Positions 9,264-18,195 of a stretch of 64,000 bases of DNA are shown one piece after another. The notes under the pieces are model-generated. The model did not search any database. It was given only the letters and a program-made list of their open reading frames with translations, and was not told the origin of the DNA. The DNA is taken from the NCBI GenBank assembly GCA_965200115.1, contig OZ241336.1:1550001-1614000 (forward strand), in the 5' to 3' direction. This stretch comes from JAPOUP01 sp026708635 (GTDB taxonomy: Bacteria > Pseudomonadota > Alphaproteobacteria > Rhodobacterales > Rhodobacteraceae). Each line of letters opens with the position of its first letter. The first letter of the stretch is position 1. Both the position numbers and the translations under genes were made by a program.

Positions 9264-11933
9264 ATGAAGAACGGGGAATCGCCGCGACGGACCGTCATCG
9301 CCCACAGTCGGCTGAAGATGAAGGAATTGCGGCTTGCCGCGGCGCGGGAGCGGCGGCACGGGCTGCAGATCATGGCCTTTGAGCGGCTTGCGGCGCGGCT
9401 CGCGGGCGGGCTGGTGCAGCCCGTCAGTGACGATGCGCTCAGGGAAGCCATCGTAGCCGTCCTGCCGGGGACCGATCTCGGCGAGCTCGACGGCATCAAG
9501 ACGCTGCCGGGCATGGTGGGCGCCGCCGCCGACACTCTGCGCAAGGCGTGGCGGGCCAACCTCGACCTCCAGGCCCGGGCCGACGGGCATCCGCGCCTGG
9601 GATCCATCGCCGGCCTGGAGCGAGCGGTCGTGACGGCGCTGCCGCCATCGATGATGCGTCCCGCCGACCTTGTCGCCGCGGGGCTTGCGCGGCTCGATCA
9701 CGCCGCGGCGCTGTTCGGGCCCATCGAGATCGTCGGCATCACCGAACTGTCGCCGGTCTGGCGTCCCCTTCTCCACGCCCTCGCCCGTCGCGTGCCGGTG
9801 CGCTGGAACGCTGGCCCACGGCCGGTGCCCGGCTGGCTCGATGGCCATGCGGTCGAGATCGTGCGCGACGGGGCGAAATCACCGGACGTCTCCGCCGTGA
9901 GCGCCGCCACGGCCTACCACGAGGCGGTGGAGGCCATGCGCTGGGCGCGCGGGCTCCTCGCATCCGGGAAGGCGGAGCCCGCCGACATCGCCATCGCCTC
10001 GGCCACGCCCGCCGAGTATGACGACCACCTGCTCGCCCTCGTTGCCGACGCCAATCTCGACCTGCATTTCGTGCACGGCGTCAAGGTCACGGCGAGCCGG
10101 GAAGGACAGGCGGCCGCGGCGCTTGCGGACATCCTGCTGCGCGGCCTTTCCCAGACGCGGATGCGCCGGCTGGACACGCTGCTGAGGGCCCAGGCCGGCC
10201 CGTTCACGGATTTGCCGAAGGGCTGGACGCGCATCCTGCCGGCCGGTGCGCCGCTTTCGTCCACCGAAGCCTGGACGCGCCTGATCGATGGGCTGGGCGC
10301 CACCGACTGGCCGGACGGAAACGACCGCGGCCCGGCGCTCGCCGGCATCGTCAACCTGCTGTCCCGGGGTGCCGGGGCCGCCGGTGAGGCGGGCGAGACG
10401 CTGCTGCGCGGGCACGCGCGCGATATCTGGCGGAGAGCGCTCGCGGAACGCCCGGCCGCGTCGCTCGAGCTCACCCTGGAGACGCTCAGGCAGGACGACG
10501 GCATCGATCCCTGCGTCTCAGCCTGCTGGATGCCGGCGAACGCGCTCGCGGCGTCGCCCCGTCCCTTCGTCCGACTGCTCGGCCTCAACTCCGCGCGCTG
10601 GCCGCGCGCGATGGTGGAGGACCGCCTTCTCTCCGATCACATCGTGCCCACGGCCGAACTCGATCCGCTGCCCGTCGCCGCCGCCGACCGCCGCGACTTC
10701 GCGACCGTCCTGGCGACGACGGAGCGCGAGATAGTGCTGTCCCGCGCGCGGCGCGGCGAGGACGGCCGGCTGCTTGGCCGCAGCGCCCTCCTTCTCCAGG
10801 TCGACGCGGACGAAGCCTATGTTCCGCGTAATCGCATGCCCACGCACGCCTTCAGCGAGACCGACCGGCTCACCGCCCGGCCCGACGAATTCCGGCGCCT
10901 TCCCCAGGCTGTGGCCGCGTCTGACTGCTGGTTCGACTGGCTGCGCGCGGAGATCACGCCGCACGACGGCGCCGTTCGCCCCGACCACCCGGTGATCCGG
11001 GCCATCCTCAAGCGCACCCAGTCGGCGAGTTCGCTTCGCATGCTCCTGCGCAATCCGCTCGGGTTCGTGTGGCGCTACGGGCTCGGCTGGCGCGCGCCCG
11101 AGAGCGGGGAGGATCCGCTGGTCCTCGATTCCCTCGCAATGGGCGATCTCGTTCACCAGACCCTCGACCGGGCGCTTCGCACGCTGGAAGGGGACGGCGG
11201 TCTCGCCGGCGCTTCGGCGGGGCGGATCGCCACGGCCATGGATGCCGCCGCCACCGAGACCACGGTGTCATGGGAAGCGGAACGGGCCGTGCCCCCGCCC
11301 GTCATCTGGCGCCGCACGCTGGACGAGGTTCGCGAGCTGGGCGTCCGGGCCCTCGGTTTCCGCGACGGAGACCTCGCGGAGGCCACGGCCTATGGCGAGG
11401 TCCCGTTCGGCGGCTCTGAACCCAGGACCGACGGTGCGGTCCCGTGGGATGCAAGCGCCGTCGTCGAGATCGCCGGCACCGGGTTCGGCATCGCGGGATA
11501 TATCGACCGCCTGGACATTTCCGCGGACGGTCGCCGCGCCGTGGTACGCGACTACAAGACCGGGCGCGTTCCCGGGGACGACATCGTCCTCGACGGGGGC
11601 AGGGAGCTGCAGCGCTGCCTCTACGCCTTCGCGGTGAAGGCGCTGCTGGGCGAGGAAGTGTCCACCGCGGTTTCGCTCCTCTATCCGCGCGAAGGACTGG
11701 ATTTACGGCTCGACGAGCCTGACGCCGTGCTTGGCACGCTCACCGGCCACCTGCGGGCGGCGCGCGCCGGTCTCGCCTCCGGCGGCGCGGTGATGGGCGT
11801 GGACACCGGCGGGAAATATGACGATCTCGCCTTCGCGCTCCCGGCCAACGCCGGCGCCGTCTACCGCGTCCGGAAGGAGACTGCCGCCAACGAGCGCCTT
11901 GGGGACGCAACCCGCGTGTGGGACGCTCCGTGA
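9264..11933 (+). CDS. AddB-like PD-(D/E)XK nuclease/helicase-type subunit
   Basis: About 889 residues if translation starts at ATG 9264. An upstream in-frame extension to 9072 exists but overlaps the DUF3150 remnant and lacks family-like sequence. The N-terminal two thirds are AddB-like, an inactivated helicase fold, with VIAHSRLKMKELRLAAA near the start. The C-terminal domain has RecB-nuclease elements: RDYKTGRVPG near residue 755, then ELQRCLYAFAVKALLG (QxxxY-like). It would process double-strand ends with the downstream AddA-like helicase; the two genes overlap by TGATG. Codon use is markedly richer in G and C than the 1-8 kb genes, suggesting separate origin. Whether it is the cell's main AddB or an accessory copy cannot be told here. 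Confidence 0.75.
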   Translation: MKNGESPRRTVIAHSRLKMKELRLAAARERRHGLQIMAFERLAARLAGGLVQPVSDDALREAIVAVLPGTDLGELDGIKTLPGMVGAAADTLRKAWRANLDLQARADGHPRLGSIAGLERAVVTALPPSMMRPADLVAAGLARLDHAAALFGPIEIVGITELSPVWRPLLHALARRVPVRWNAGPRPVPGWLDGHAVEIVRDGAKSPDVSAVSAATAYHEAVEAMRWARGLLASGKAEPADIAIASATPAEYDDHLLALVADANLDLHFVHGVKVTASREGQAAAALADILLRGLSQTRMRRLDTLLRAQAGPFTDLPKGWTRILPAGAPLSSTEAWTRLIDGLGATDWPDGNDRGPALAGIVNLLSRGAGAAGEAGETLLRGHARDIWRRALAERPAASLELTLETLRQDDGIDPCVSACWMPANALAASPRPFVRLLGLNSARWPRAMVEDRLLSDHIVPTAELDPLPVAAADRRDFATVLATTEREIVLSRARRGEDGRLLGRSALLLQVDADEAYVPRNRMPTHAFSETDRLTARPDEFRRLPQAVAASDCWFDWLRAEITPHDGAVRPDHPVIRAILKRTQSASSLRMLLRNPLGFVWRYGLGWRAPESGEDPLVLDSLAMGDLVHQTLDRALRTLEGDGGLAGASAGRIATAMDAAATETTVSWEAERAVPPPVIWRRTLDEVRELGVRALGFRDGDLAEATAYGEVPFGGSEPRTDGAVPWDASAVVEIAGTGFGIAGYIDRLDISADGRRAVVRDYKTGRVPGDDIVLDGGRELQRCLYAFAVKALLGEEVSTAVSLLYPREGLDLRLDEPDAVLGTLTGHLRAARAGLASGGAVMGVDTGGKYDDLAFALPANAGAVYRVRKETAANERLGDATRVWDAP

Positions 11934-14900
11934 TGGCGTCCGGCCCTCCCGTTCTCTCCGATGATGGCGCGCGGCGGGAGGCCGTCGCGGTCCGCGACCG
12001 CTCTTTCCTGGTCGAGGCCGGCGCGGGCTCGGGAAAGACCGCGGTCATGGCCGGTCGCATCGCGATGCTGCTGGCTGAAGGGATCGCGCCCAAATCCGTT
12101 GCCGCGGTGACGTTCACCGAGTTCGCCGCGAGCGAATTGCTGATCCGGGTGCGGGCCTTCGTTAGCGCGCTTTCGGTCGGTGAGATTCCGGTCGAGCTTC
12201 GCACCGCCCTGCCGGACGGCCTGCCGGAAGAGCGGCGTGGCAACCTCGCCCGGGCCGATGCGACGCTCGACGAGATGACCTGCTCGACCATCCATGGCTT
12301 CTGCCAGCGGCTCATCGCGCCCTATCCGGTCGAGGCCGACATCGACCCCGGCGCCGCCGTGATGGACCGCGATCAGGCGGAGCTCGCTTTCGCCGAGATC
12401 GTCGACGACTGGCTGCGGGAAGAACTCGGGGGCGACGAAGGCGGCCTGCTCGCCGGGCTCGTGCTGCACGATCCCGACGCGACCGTCGCGCTGATCCGCA
12501 CCGTCCTCGGGCATCTTCGCCGGCATCGTGAGTTCGCCCCTTACGAACTGCGGGACCTGGCCCTTCTCGCCGGGGAATTCCGGGAGGCCGTTGATGGCCT
12601 GGCCGGGTTCCTGAACGGGGCCGAGGCCGGGGAACCTGAAACCGCCGTCATCGCCGACCGGTTCCGGGAACTGGCCGGGGAGGTCGCCGCCGCGCTACCG
12701 GCCGATACGGCGGACGCGCTCGTCGCGCTATTGGTGACTGCACCGCACTCCGATCTGTGCACCGGATCGGGCGCTTTTCGATCTTATCGGAAGAAAAGCA
12801 AGTGGGATGCCGCAGCAAGGCGCATAGGTCTGGCCAAGGCGGATGCGGAACGGCTGAACGACGCGGCCGGCGCTCACTATGCCGCTTGCTGCCGGACCTG
12901 GACGGCCTTGCGGCAGGCCGTCGCCACCCACATGCTAGCCGGTCTGGTGCCGTTGGTCGAGCCCGTCATGGAGCTGTTCCGCGAGCGCAAGCGCGCCGCC
13001 GCGCTGCTCGACTTCGACGACCTGATATTCTCGGCGCGCGATCTCCTGCGCGACCACGACGAGGTGCGGCGCGCTTTGGCCGCGCGCTTCCACCATGTCC
13101 TCGTCGACGAGTTTCAGGACACCGACCCGCTTCAGACGGAGATATTCTGGCGCCTCTGCGGCGAGCCGCCGGCGGACGGCGATGCCGGCGACTGGACGGA
13201 ATTCGCGCTGCGGCCGGGAGCGCTGTTCCTGGTGGGCGATCCCAAGCAGGCGATTTACCGTTTCCGCGGGGCCGACATCGCGGCCTATGTCCGGGCGCGC
13301 GAGGCGTTTCGCGCCGGGGACGCGGACGCCGTGCTCTCCATCGCCACCAACTTCCGCTCCCGCGCGTCGATCATGGAATACGTGAACGGGCGCTTCGAGA
13401 CCGCGCTCTCCGAGGAGAACGGCCAGCCCGGCTTCCAGGCTCTCGACCCCTTCCGGCCGCCACGGGACGGCGGACCGTCGGTCGCCGCCCTGGATGTCGC
13501 GGTGGCCGACGGGGACGGCAGGGCCAGCGCGCGGCGACAGCGCGACGGCGAGGCTGCGGCCGTCGCCGAACTGTGCGCGCGCCTGGTCGGCAGCGAACCG
13601 GTCCCCGACTCCGCGAACGGCGGGCGGCGTCCGTGCCGTGCCGGCGACATCGCCCTGCTGGCCCCGACTGGGAACGACCTCTGGCGCTACGAGGAAGCGC
13701 TGGAAGAACGCGGCATCCCCGTCGCGACGCAGGCCGGCAAGGGTCTCTACAGACGCCAGGAGATCCAGGATCTCATCGCGGTGACCCGCGTCCTCGCCGA
13801 CCGGCGCGACACGCTTGCGCTCGGCGCGCTGCTGCGCGGGCCGTTGGTGGGGCTTACCGAGGAGGAACTGCTCGATATCGTCTGGTCGCTGCCGCGCAGG
13901 GAGGATGCGCCCGACGATCTGCCGCGGCTCGACCTGGGTGCCTCGCCGGAGGAGATCGGGAACCCTCTCGCGCGGGATATCGTCGAGAAGCTTCAGGCGC
14001 TGCAGCGACGCGCGAACGCGACCACGCCGCATGGGCTTCTCTCCCAAGCCGTCGACGTGCTCCGGGTCCGTCCCATCCTGCTGCGGCGCCATCGCGGTCA
14101 GGCGGAACGGGCGCTGGCCAACGTCGATCTCTACCTCGGCTTCAGCCGGGCCTATGCGGTGCGGGGACTGCGCGCCTTCGCCGAGGCGATGACGGCCGCT
14201 TGGAGCGACGAGGCCCGCGCCGTGGAAGGCCGGCCGGACGCCCAGGAGGAGGCGGTGGCGCTCTACACCATGCACGCCGCCAAGGGGCTGGAGTGGCCCA
14301 TCGTCGTGCCGATCAACACGATGACCCGGGTGATGGCGGTGGAGAGCGCCGTCACGGACCGCGCGACCGGACGGTTCCATTGCCGCGTCCTCGGCGTCGA
14401 GCCCACCGGATACGAGGCGGCCCGCAACGACGAGAAGGCGGAACTCGACCGCGAACGCGTGCGCCTCTGGTACGTCGCCGCTACCCGGGCGCGGGAACTT
14501 CTCATTCTGCCCCGGCTTGATGTCGACGCCGCCGCCTCGGCCTGGCTCTCCGTCGTCGATCTGGACATTCCCGGGCTGCCGGCTCTGGATCTCGACCATC
14601 CGCTGTCGGAAGCGGGCGCGGGCGAGCCCGGACCGGTAAACGGGCAAACGCGCGAGGCATTCGCCGCTGAGGCGGCCGCGGTCGCGGAGCGCACGCGGAG
14701 CATCGTGTGGCGGACGCCGAGCCGGGACGAGGGCGCGGCCCACCCGGTGACGCGGGAGCAAGCGCCCGTGATCCTCGTGACGGACGGCGACGGCGCTCCC
14801 GCGTATGGCGCGGGAGCGATCCAGGGCGGTCGGGAGCGAGGCCTCATCCTGCACAAGCTGATAGAGGAGGCGCTCACGGGCGAGACGGCGGAGACGCGGC

Positions 14901-15310
14901 GGGAACTCGTCGCCCGCGCCAGGACCCTGATCGGGGCGCTGGACCTGCCCATAGTGGACGATCCCGCATTGGGCCTGGTGCCGGCGGAGTTCGCCGGCTG
15001 CGTCCTCCGCGCTCTGTCATTGCCCGAAGTCGCACTCCTCAAACCAAGGCTACTGCCGGAGTTTCCGGTGTATGGGTCCACCGGGGGCGACACGGATGAG
15101 GAGGTGACGGCAGGGATCGCCGACGCCATCGCCTTCGGTCCTGACGGCACGCCGGAGGCGGTGATCGACTGGAAGAGCGACGTCGACCCGTCGCCCGAGA
15201 CCATCGAGCATTATCGCGCCCAGGTCCGCGCCTATCTTGAGGTGACCGGCACCGATCGTGGATTGATTGTTCTCGTCACGAACGGAATGGTTATTTCGGT
15301 TAGCCGGTAG
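11933..15310 (+). CDS. AddA-like UvrD/RecB-family helicase-nuclease
   Basis: About 1125 residues. The start at ATG 11933 shares its A with the AddB-like stop codon; a GTG at 11918 is an alternative. Superfamily 1 helicase motifs appear in order: Walker A EAGAGSGKTAVMAG near residue 33, Walker B VLVDEFQDTDPLQTE near residue 390, LVGDPKQAIYRFRGAD near residue 435, MHAAKGLEWPIVVP near residue 780 and VRLWYVAATRARELL near residue 845. The C-terminal nuclease domain carries VIDWKSDVDPSPETIEHY and QVRAYL, the DxK and QxxxY elements. It should unwind and degrade DNA ends with its AddB-like partner, feeding recombination or attacking foreign DNA. The frame is intact and GC-rich. Confidence 0.85.
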   Translation: MASGPPVLSDDGARREAVAVRDRSFLVEAGAGSGKTAVMAGRIAMLLAEGIAPKSVAAVTFTEFAASELLIRVRAFVSALSVGEIPVELRTALPDGLPEERRGNLARADATLDEMTCSTIHGFCQRLIAPYPVEADIDPGAAVMDRDQAELAFAEIVDDWLREELGGDEGGLLAGLVLHDPDATVALIRTVLGHLRRHREFAPYELRDLALLAGEFREAVDGLAGFLNGAEAGEPETAVIADRFRELAGEVAAALPADTADALVALLVTAPHSDLCTGSGAFRSYRKKSKWDAAARRIGLAKADAERLNDAAGAHYAACCRTWTALRQAVATHMLAGLVPLVEPVMELFRERKRAAALLDFDDLIFSARDLLRDHDEVRRALAARFHHVLVDEFQDTDPLQTEIFWRLCGEPPADGDAGDWTEFALRPGALFLVGDPKQAIYRFRGADIAAYVRAREAFRAGDADAVLSIATNFRSRASIMEYVNGRFETALSEENGQPGFQALDPFRPPRDGGPSVAALDVAVADGDGRASARRQRDGEAAAVAELCARLVGSEPVPDSANGGRRPCRAGDIALLAPTGNDLWRYEEALEERGIPVATQAGKGLYRRQEIQDLIAVTRVLADRRDTLALGALLRGPLVGLTEEELLDIVWSLPRREDAPDDLPRLDLGASPEEIGNPLARDIVEKLQALQRRANATTPHGLLSQAVDVLRVRPILLRRHRGQAERALANVDLYLGFSRAYAVRGLRAFAEAMTAAWSDEARAVEGRPDAQEEAVALYTMHAAKGLEWPIVVPINTMTRVMAVESAVTDRATGRFHCRVLGVEPTGYEAARNDEKAELDRERVRLWYVAATRARELLILPRLDVDAAASAWLSVVDLDIPGLPALDLDHPLSEAGAGEPGPVNGQTREAFAAEAAAVAERTRSIVWRTPSRDEGAAHPVTREQAPVILVTDGDGAPAYGAGAIQGGRERGLILHKLIEEALTGETAETRRELVARARTLIGALDLPIVDDPALGLVPAEFAGCVLRALSLPEVALLKPRLLPEFPVYGSTGGDTDEEVTAGIADAIAFGPDGTPEAVIDWKSDVDPSPETIEHYRAQVRAYLEVTGTDRGLIVLVTNGMVISVSR

Positions 15311-15617
15311 CGAGTTGGAACAATGTTCTCCGGCGCTCAGGTTTCCGCAGCGGACTGGGTGCCCGGACTTCAGCCGTCGTGGGCGAAGAACCTCCTTAAC
15401 CGAATGCCATTGGTGGGGGGAGGGGCTCGGCGACGACCCCTCCTACCCGGCCTCCGGGCCTTTGGATCCGTGCGACCGACAAGGCCCTTGGGCCCTTGGT
15501 GACAAAAGTATATTCAGCTCCGCCGCGACAGGCGTCGGTCATCTCGCATCAATGGCTGCAGGCAATTTCGAAACGAAGCTTCATCATGGCGGGGCGACTC
15601 TCGCCGGCACCTCGGGG
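15311..15617. other. Intergenic, nothing recognised
   Basis: About 300 bases between the AddA-like stop and the hicB stop, in convergent orientation. It contains G-rich runs around 15415 and the near-repeat GGCCCTTGGGCCCTTGG near 15482. I see no gene, RNA or clear terminator. Confidence 0.5.
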
Positions 15618-15830
15618 TCAGGCTAGCATCAGTCGTTCGCCCTTGGGTTGCGGGACCGGCCGTCCCAGTTCCTCTGCCCGATCGATCCAGAAGCCCATGG
15701 CGTCCTTGATGTTCTGCAACGCCGTTTCCTGGTCGTCGCCATGCGCCGTGCAGCCAGGCAGTTCCGGGGCCTCGGCGACGAACGCTTGATCCTCGTCACT
15801 CCAGTAGAGAATGATCTCGTATTTGTGCAT
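15618..15830 (-). CDS. hicB: HicB-family antitoxin-like protein
   Basis: This 70-residue protein has the HicB partial RNase H fold signature: an N-terminal YEIILYWSDEDQAFVAEAPE strand pair, then LPGCTAHGDDQETALQNIKD and a helix rich in charged residues. HicB proteins neutralise the HicA mRNA interferase and repress their own promoter. This short form lacks a separate C-terminal DNA-binding domain. The chosen ATG 15830 has GGAGGAGA just upstream and shares a TGATG overlap with the stop of the upstream small frame. That partner is frameshifted, so the pair may be decaying or this may be an orphan. Confidence 0.75.
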   Translation of the reverse strand: MHKYEIILYWSDEDQAFVAEAPELPGCTAHGDDQETALQNIKDAMGFWIDRAEELGRPVPQPKGERLMLA

Positions 15831-15974
15831 CAGTCGTCTCCTCCCAGCTTGTATTTCAGGATCGACTGCCGGACCTGCTTCACCTGGTAGGGTTTGGCTT
15901 GTCCGCCCTGGCTTTGCAGGTTCACGATTTCCACGATGCCGTCTTTGTCGAACAGGGGGTGTAAACCGTTTCAT
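15830..15974 (-). pseudogene. Frameshifted small ORF upstream of hicB (possible toxin partner)
   Basis: An ATG at 15974 follows an excellent GGAAGGA site, but its frame is broken at a run of five Cs (15956-15960 on the plus strand). With four Cs it would encode a 47-residue protein starting MKRFTPLFDKDGIVEIVN and containing AKPYQVKQVRQSILKY, ending in a TGA that overlaps the hicB ATG. The second half is similar to short proteins I have seen beside hicB genes. It is not a canonical HicA sequence, so a toxin role is only inferred from position. Confidence 0.45.
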
Positions 15975-16338
15975 TGCAAGTTCCTTCCTTTGGCTTCGAC
16001 CGCTGGTCCAGGAAGGCGACCGGCGGTCGTGCGCCCCGGGCCTGCACCGGCCCGAGATCCCGACGCAATCCCCGTGAGCGATCCGAAGATCGCTCCCGTC
16101 CATGTCGGCGCGGGTCCCGGTCAGTTGCCCGAGCCGAACAGCCAGCGGTTCGCCCCGAACGCCACGAGAGTGCGTGGGAAGCTCCGGGATCGGCGGGGCG
16201 GGCTAAACCCAGGCCCAACACACTGCCCAAACGACTAACGGCGCTTCAGGATACCCCTGACGCGCCGCATGGCCTTATGGCGGTTCGCGTATCTCACCGC
16301 ACAGTTGTCCCGTGTAGTCGGCGGACACGGTGGAAGAT
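15975..16338. other. Intergenic, nothing recognised
   Basis: Roughly 360 bases of GC-rich sequence between the hicB unit and the GIY-YIG-like gene. It should contain the promoter of the hicB unit near its left end. No family-like frame on either strand and no RNA gene seen. Confidence 0.45.
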
Positions 16339-16689
16339 TCAGGCCAGAACGACATAGACGTAGTAGTCATGGCCATCGGCGATCCCCGGTCTACGACCGC
16401 CACCGCCCCTTTTTTCGTTCCGTGACTTTCTTGGGTAGCGTGTCCGTCCATGTTCAATCAGCAGGCTTTCGGCCTCACGGGCCTTATCCGGAGATGTCGT
16501 CCGATAGATGACCACCATCTCACGCCAGCGGTGTTTCTCGTTCCTGTAGTGATGCCATCTGTGCTCTGGATCCTTGGCGAGCCCCACCTTGAACTTCCCG
16601 GCGTTCCTTGCGTAGGCTCCCAGGGACCTGCGCAGGGTAGGGATAATTTCGGGAACATGCCCTGTCCAGAAATTCCACCTAACCGGCAT
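16339..16689 (-). CDS. Small GIY-YIG/T5orf172-like protein
   Basis: This 116-residue protein has FKVGLAKDPEHRWHHY near residue 33, MVVIYRTTSPDKAREAESLL near residue 58 and a C-terminal GGGGRRP...YYVYVVLA. These match a small GIY-YIG-like (T5orf172/Mug113-type) family where KVG-xxxDPexRw precedes a conserved Glu in the exELIEH helix. Members are predicted nucleases, but activity is unproven. ATG 16689 has a strong AAGGAGGTGG site. A 70-residue gene lies 45 bases upstream on the same strand, so the two may be co-transcribed. A related domain is fused to the decayed methyltransferase at 54.3 kb. Confidence 0.6.
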   Translation of the reverse strand: MPVRWNFWTGHVPEIIPTLRRSLGAYARNAGKFKVGLAKDPEHRWHHYRNEKHRWREMVVIYRTTSPDKAREAESLLIEHGRTRYPRKSRNEKRGGGGRRPGIADGHDYYVYVVLA

Positions 16690-16734
16690 CGCGGTCCACC
16701 TCCTTCGGCTCTCAGGATTGCGGCCAGCGGGCCT

Positions 16735-16947
16735 TCAGTTCATTGGGACAATCTTGCTTATTTCGGCGAGGGTCTTCCCGCACACCTCCCTCGTGCGCTC
16801 TGCGGTGGTGTTGTTGTCCATGTAATGCTCAAGAACGCGCTTGAGGTATCCGGCGTCATAGCTTGTCATCGCGATGACGGTGGTGTTCTCGCTTGCCTTT
16901 TTCGACACGCGCAGCTCGCTCACCGTTATGGGTATGTCATCGGGCAT
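16735..16947 (-). CDS. Hypothetical 70-residue protein
   Basis: Starts at ATG 16947 (MPDDIPITVSELRVSK) behind AAAGGAAAA; a longer frame to 17022 has no ribosome binding site. The product is mainly helical and charged with a pair of Asn-Asn-Thr-Thr residues, and has no membrane segment. I do not recognise it. Position upstream of the GIY-YIG-like gene suggests joint transcription. Confidence 0.5.
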   Translation of the reverse strand: MPDDIPITVSELRVSKKASENTTVIAMTSYDAGYLKRVLEHYMDNNTTAERTREVCGKTLAEISKIVPMN

Positions 16948-17042
16948 CGTGTTTTCCTTTCGTTCCTGGATAAAGCGGGCGATCCGCAGACCGTCCTCCC
17001 CGCCGTCGCGGTTGGGAATCATTCCCCCGGTGCCACTCCGAA

Positions 17043-17109
17043 GCGCAACGCCGGGCCCTTCCCGGAGCGAGGGCGGAGCCCGAGCGGAGGGAAGGGCCGG
17101 GCGTTGCGC
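17043..17109. repeat. Long inverted repeat downstream of the lipoprotein gene
   Basis: Two 21-base arms (17043-17063 and 17089-17109) are complementary with one mismatch around a 25-base loop. The stem starts GCGCAACGCC. It lies where a terminator for the minus-strand lipoprotein gene would be, but no T-run follows, so it is more likely a Rho-independent-like hairpin without a tail or a REP-type element. Confidence 0.7.
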
Positions 17110-17213
17110 CTTTCGCGCCCTCCAGCCCCCCTGATTCCGCGCGGGAACGGCTTTAGTCCCTTTGGATCCGAGCCTAACCGGCGCCTCCGGGCGGCACAGG
17201 ACATGCCTGCGGG

Positions 17214-17238
17214 CGCGCCGCGGACGGTCCGCGGCGCG
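17214..17238. repeat. Perfect GC-rich palindrome
   Basis: Twelve-base arms CGCGCCGCGGAC and GTCCGCGGCGCG are separated by a single G. It lies shortly after the expected end of the lipoprotein barrel (GAFGAKR) on the minus strand, so it could be part of the original terminator. Confidence 0.7.
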
Positions 17239-18195
17239 TGGAGCATACGAGGGCGATCCGTCCGGGGTTTTCCTCTTTTCGCCCCGAACGCGCCGACGAT
17301 TCCGTTCCTCTCGAACACGCCGCCGGCCTCCCCGGCGCGCCGTCCGTAGAACTCGCCCCTGATGTAGTCGTCACGGCGAAGTTCCTCCGAGAACCCGCCG
17401 CCGATGACCGGAAGGCCGTTCCAGCGCATCGCCGCCGCGCCCGGGGCGTCAGCGTCACGTCGGCCAGCGGGTCGGAGAGGTCGGCCACGGTGATTTCCGC
17501 TGCCCCGCGCACGGCGCGGCTGTTGGCGTCCAGTCCGGCCATGTCCCCGCGCCAGGTGGCCGAGCCGGTCAACGGCAGGCTGTTCGGGTATGTCTCGCCA
17601 TAGGCCAGGGCGTAGCGGGCGGTGGTTCCGTCTTCCCGTTGATGGACGGCCGCCGCCACCGTGTCGCTCCAGTCGCCGTAGGTGTTGTAGAGGGTCGCGC
17701 TCCCGGACACGTCCGGGTCGCCGAGGCCCGTGTCCATGTCCCCAAAGTCATTCACGTTGAACTGAACGACGAACAGGCCATCGAAATTAGCGGAGCAAAG
17801 CCCGCTGGGACGACAGTTGACCGAAACGCGCGGGTCGCCCTCGACCGGATCGCTGAGAAGCAGGTCGCTCAGGTGAACTGACTCCGCCTCAACGTCAGAG
17901 ACCGGCGGGCCGTCCACGTTGACGCTGAGGTTCTGTCCCCCGCCTCCCCCGTTCTGTCCCCCGCCGCCGCCGCATCCGGCGAGGGCCAGCGCTCCCGCCA
18001 GAATGACGGCGGGTACCAACGCTTTGGGTGTCGGCATGGTTCGCTCCTTTCGTCGCCGCGCTTCCGGCGAAAATGCCGCCGGGGATCGTGATTCAAAATG
18101 GCCTAACGAATGCCGGGAGCCGGTCCTTCCCCTCGCTTTCAGGATAACCCCCGGCGAACGCGCCGCCGGGGGTTGTGGTTTGGGATAATCACGGG

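Larger units (their letters stand above)
17019..18037 (-). pseudogene. Frameshifted surface lipoprotein (TbpB/Slam-substrate-like barrel)
   Basis: The start at ATG 18037 behind AAGGAGC gives a lipoprotein signal ending in LALAGCG, followed by a Gly/Asn-rich tether. The body has repeated beta-strands and a motif DLSDPLADVTLTPRA. Around 17425-17445 the frame breaks inside a G/C run. The continuation is in another frame and reads MRWNGLPVIGGGFSEE, then IRGEFYGRRAGEAGGVFE and GIVGAFGAKR, the classic end of TbpB-like C-lobe barrels exported by Slam-type machinery. The second frame then runs on past the usual end to a stop at 17019. It is paired with a similar broken gene upstream. A sequencing indel cannot be excluded. 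Confidence 0.65.

Noticed and set aside
12757..14854. Long open frames on both strands overlapping the AddA-like gene (587 and 639 codons)
   Set aside because: Arg/Gly/Pro-rich shadow translations caused by high GC; the AddA-like frame carries all helicase motifs.
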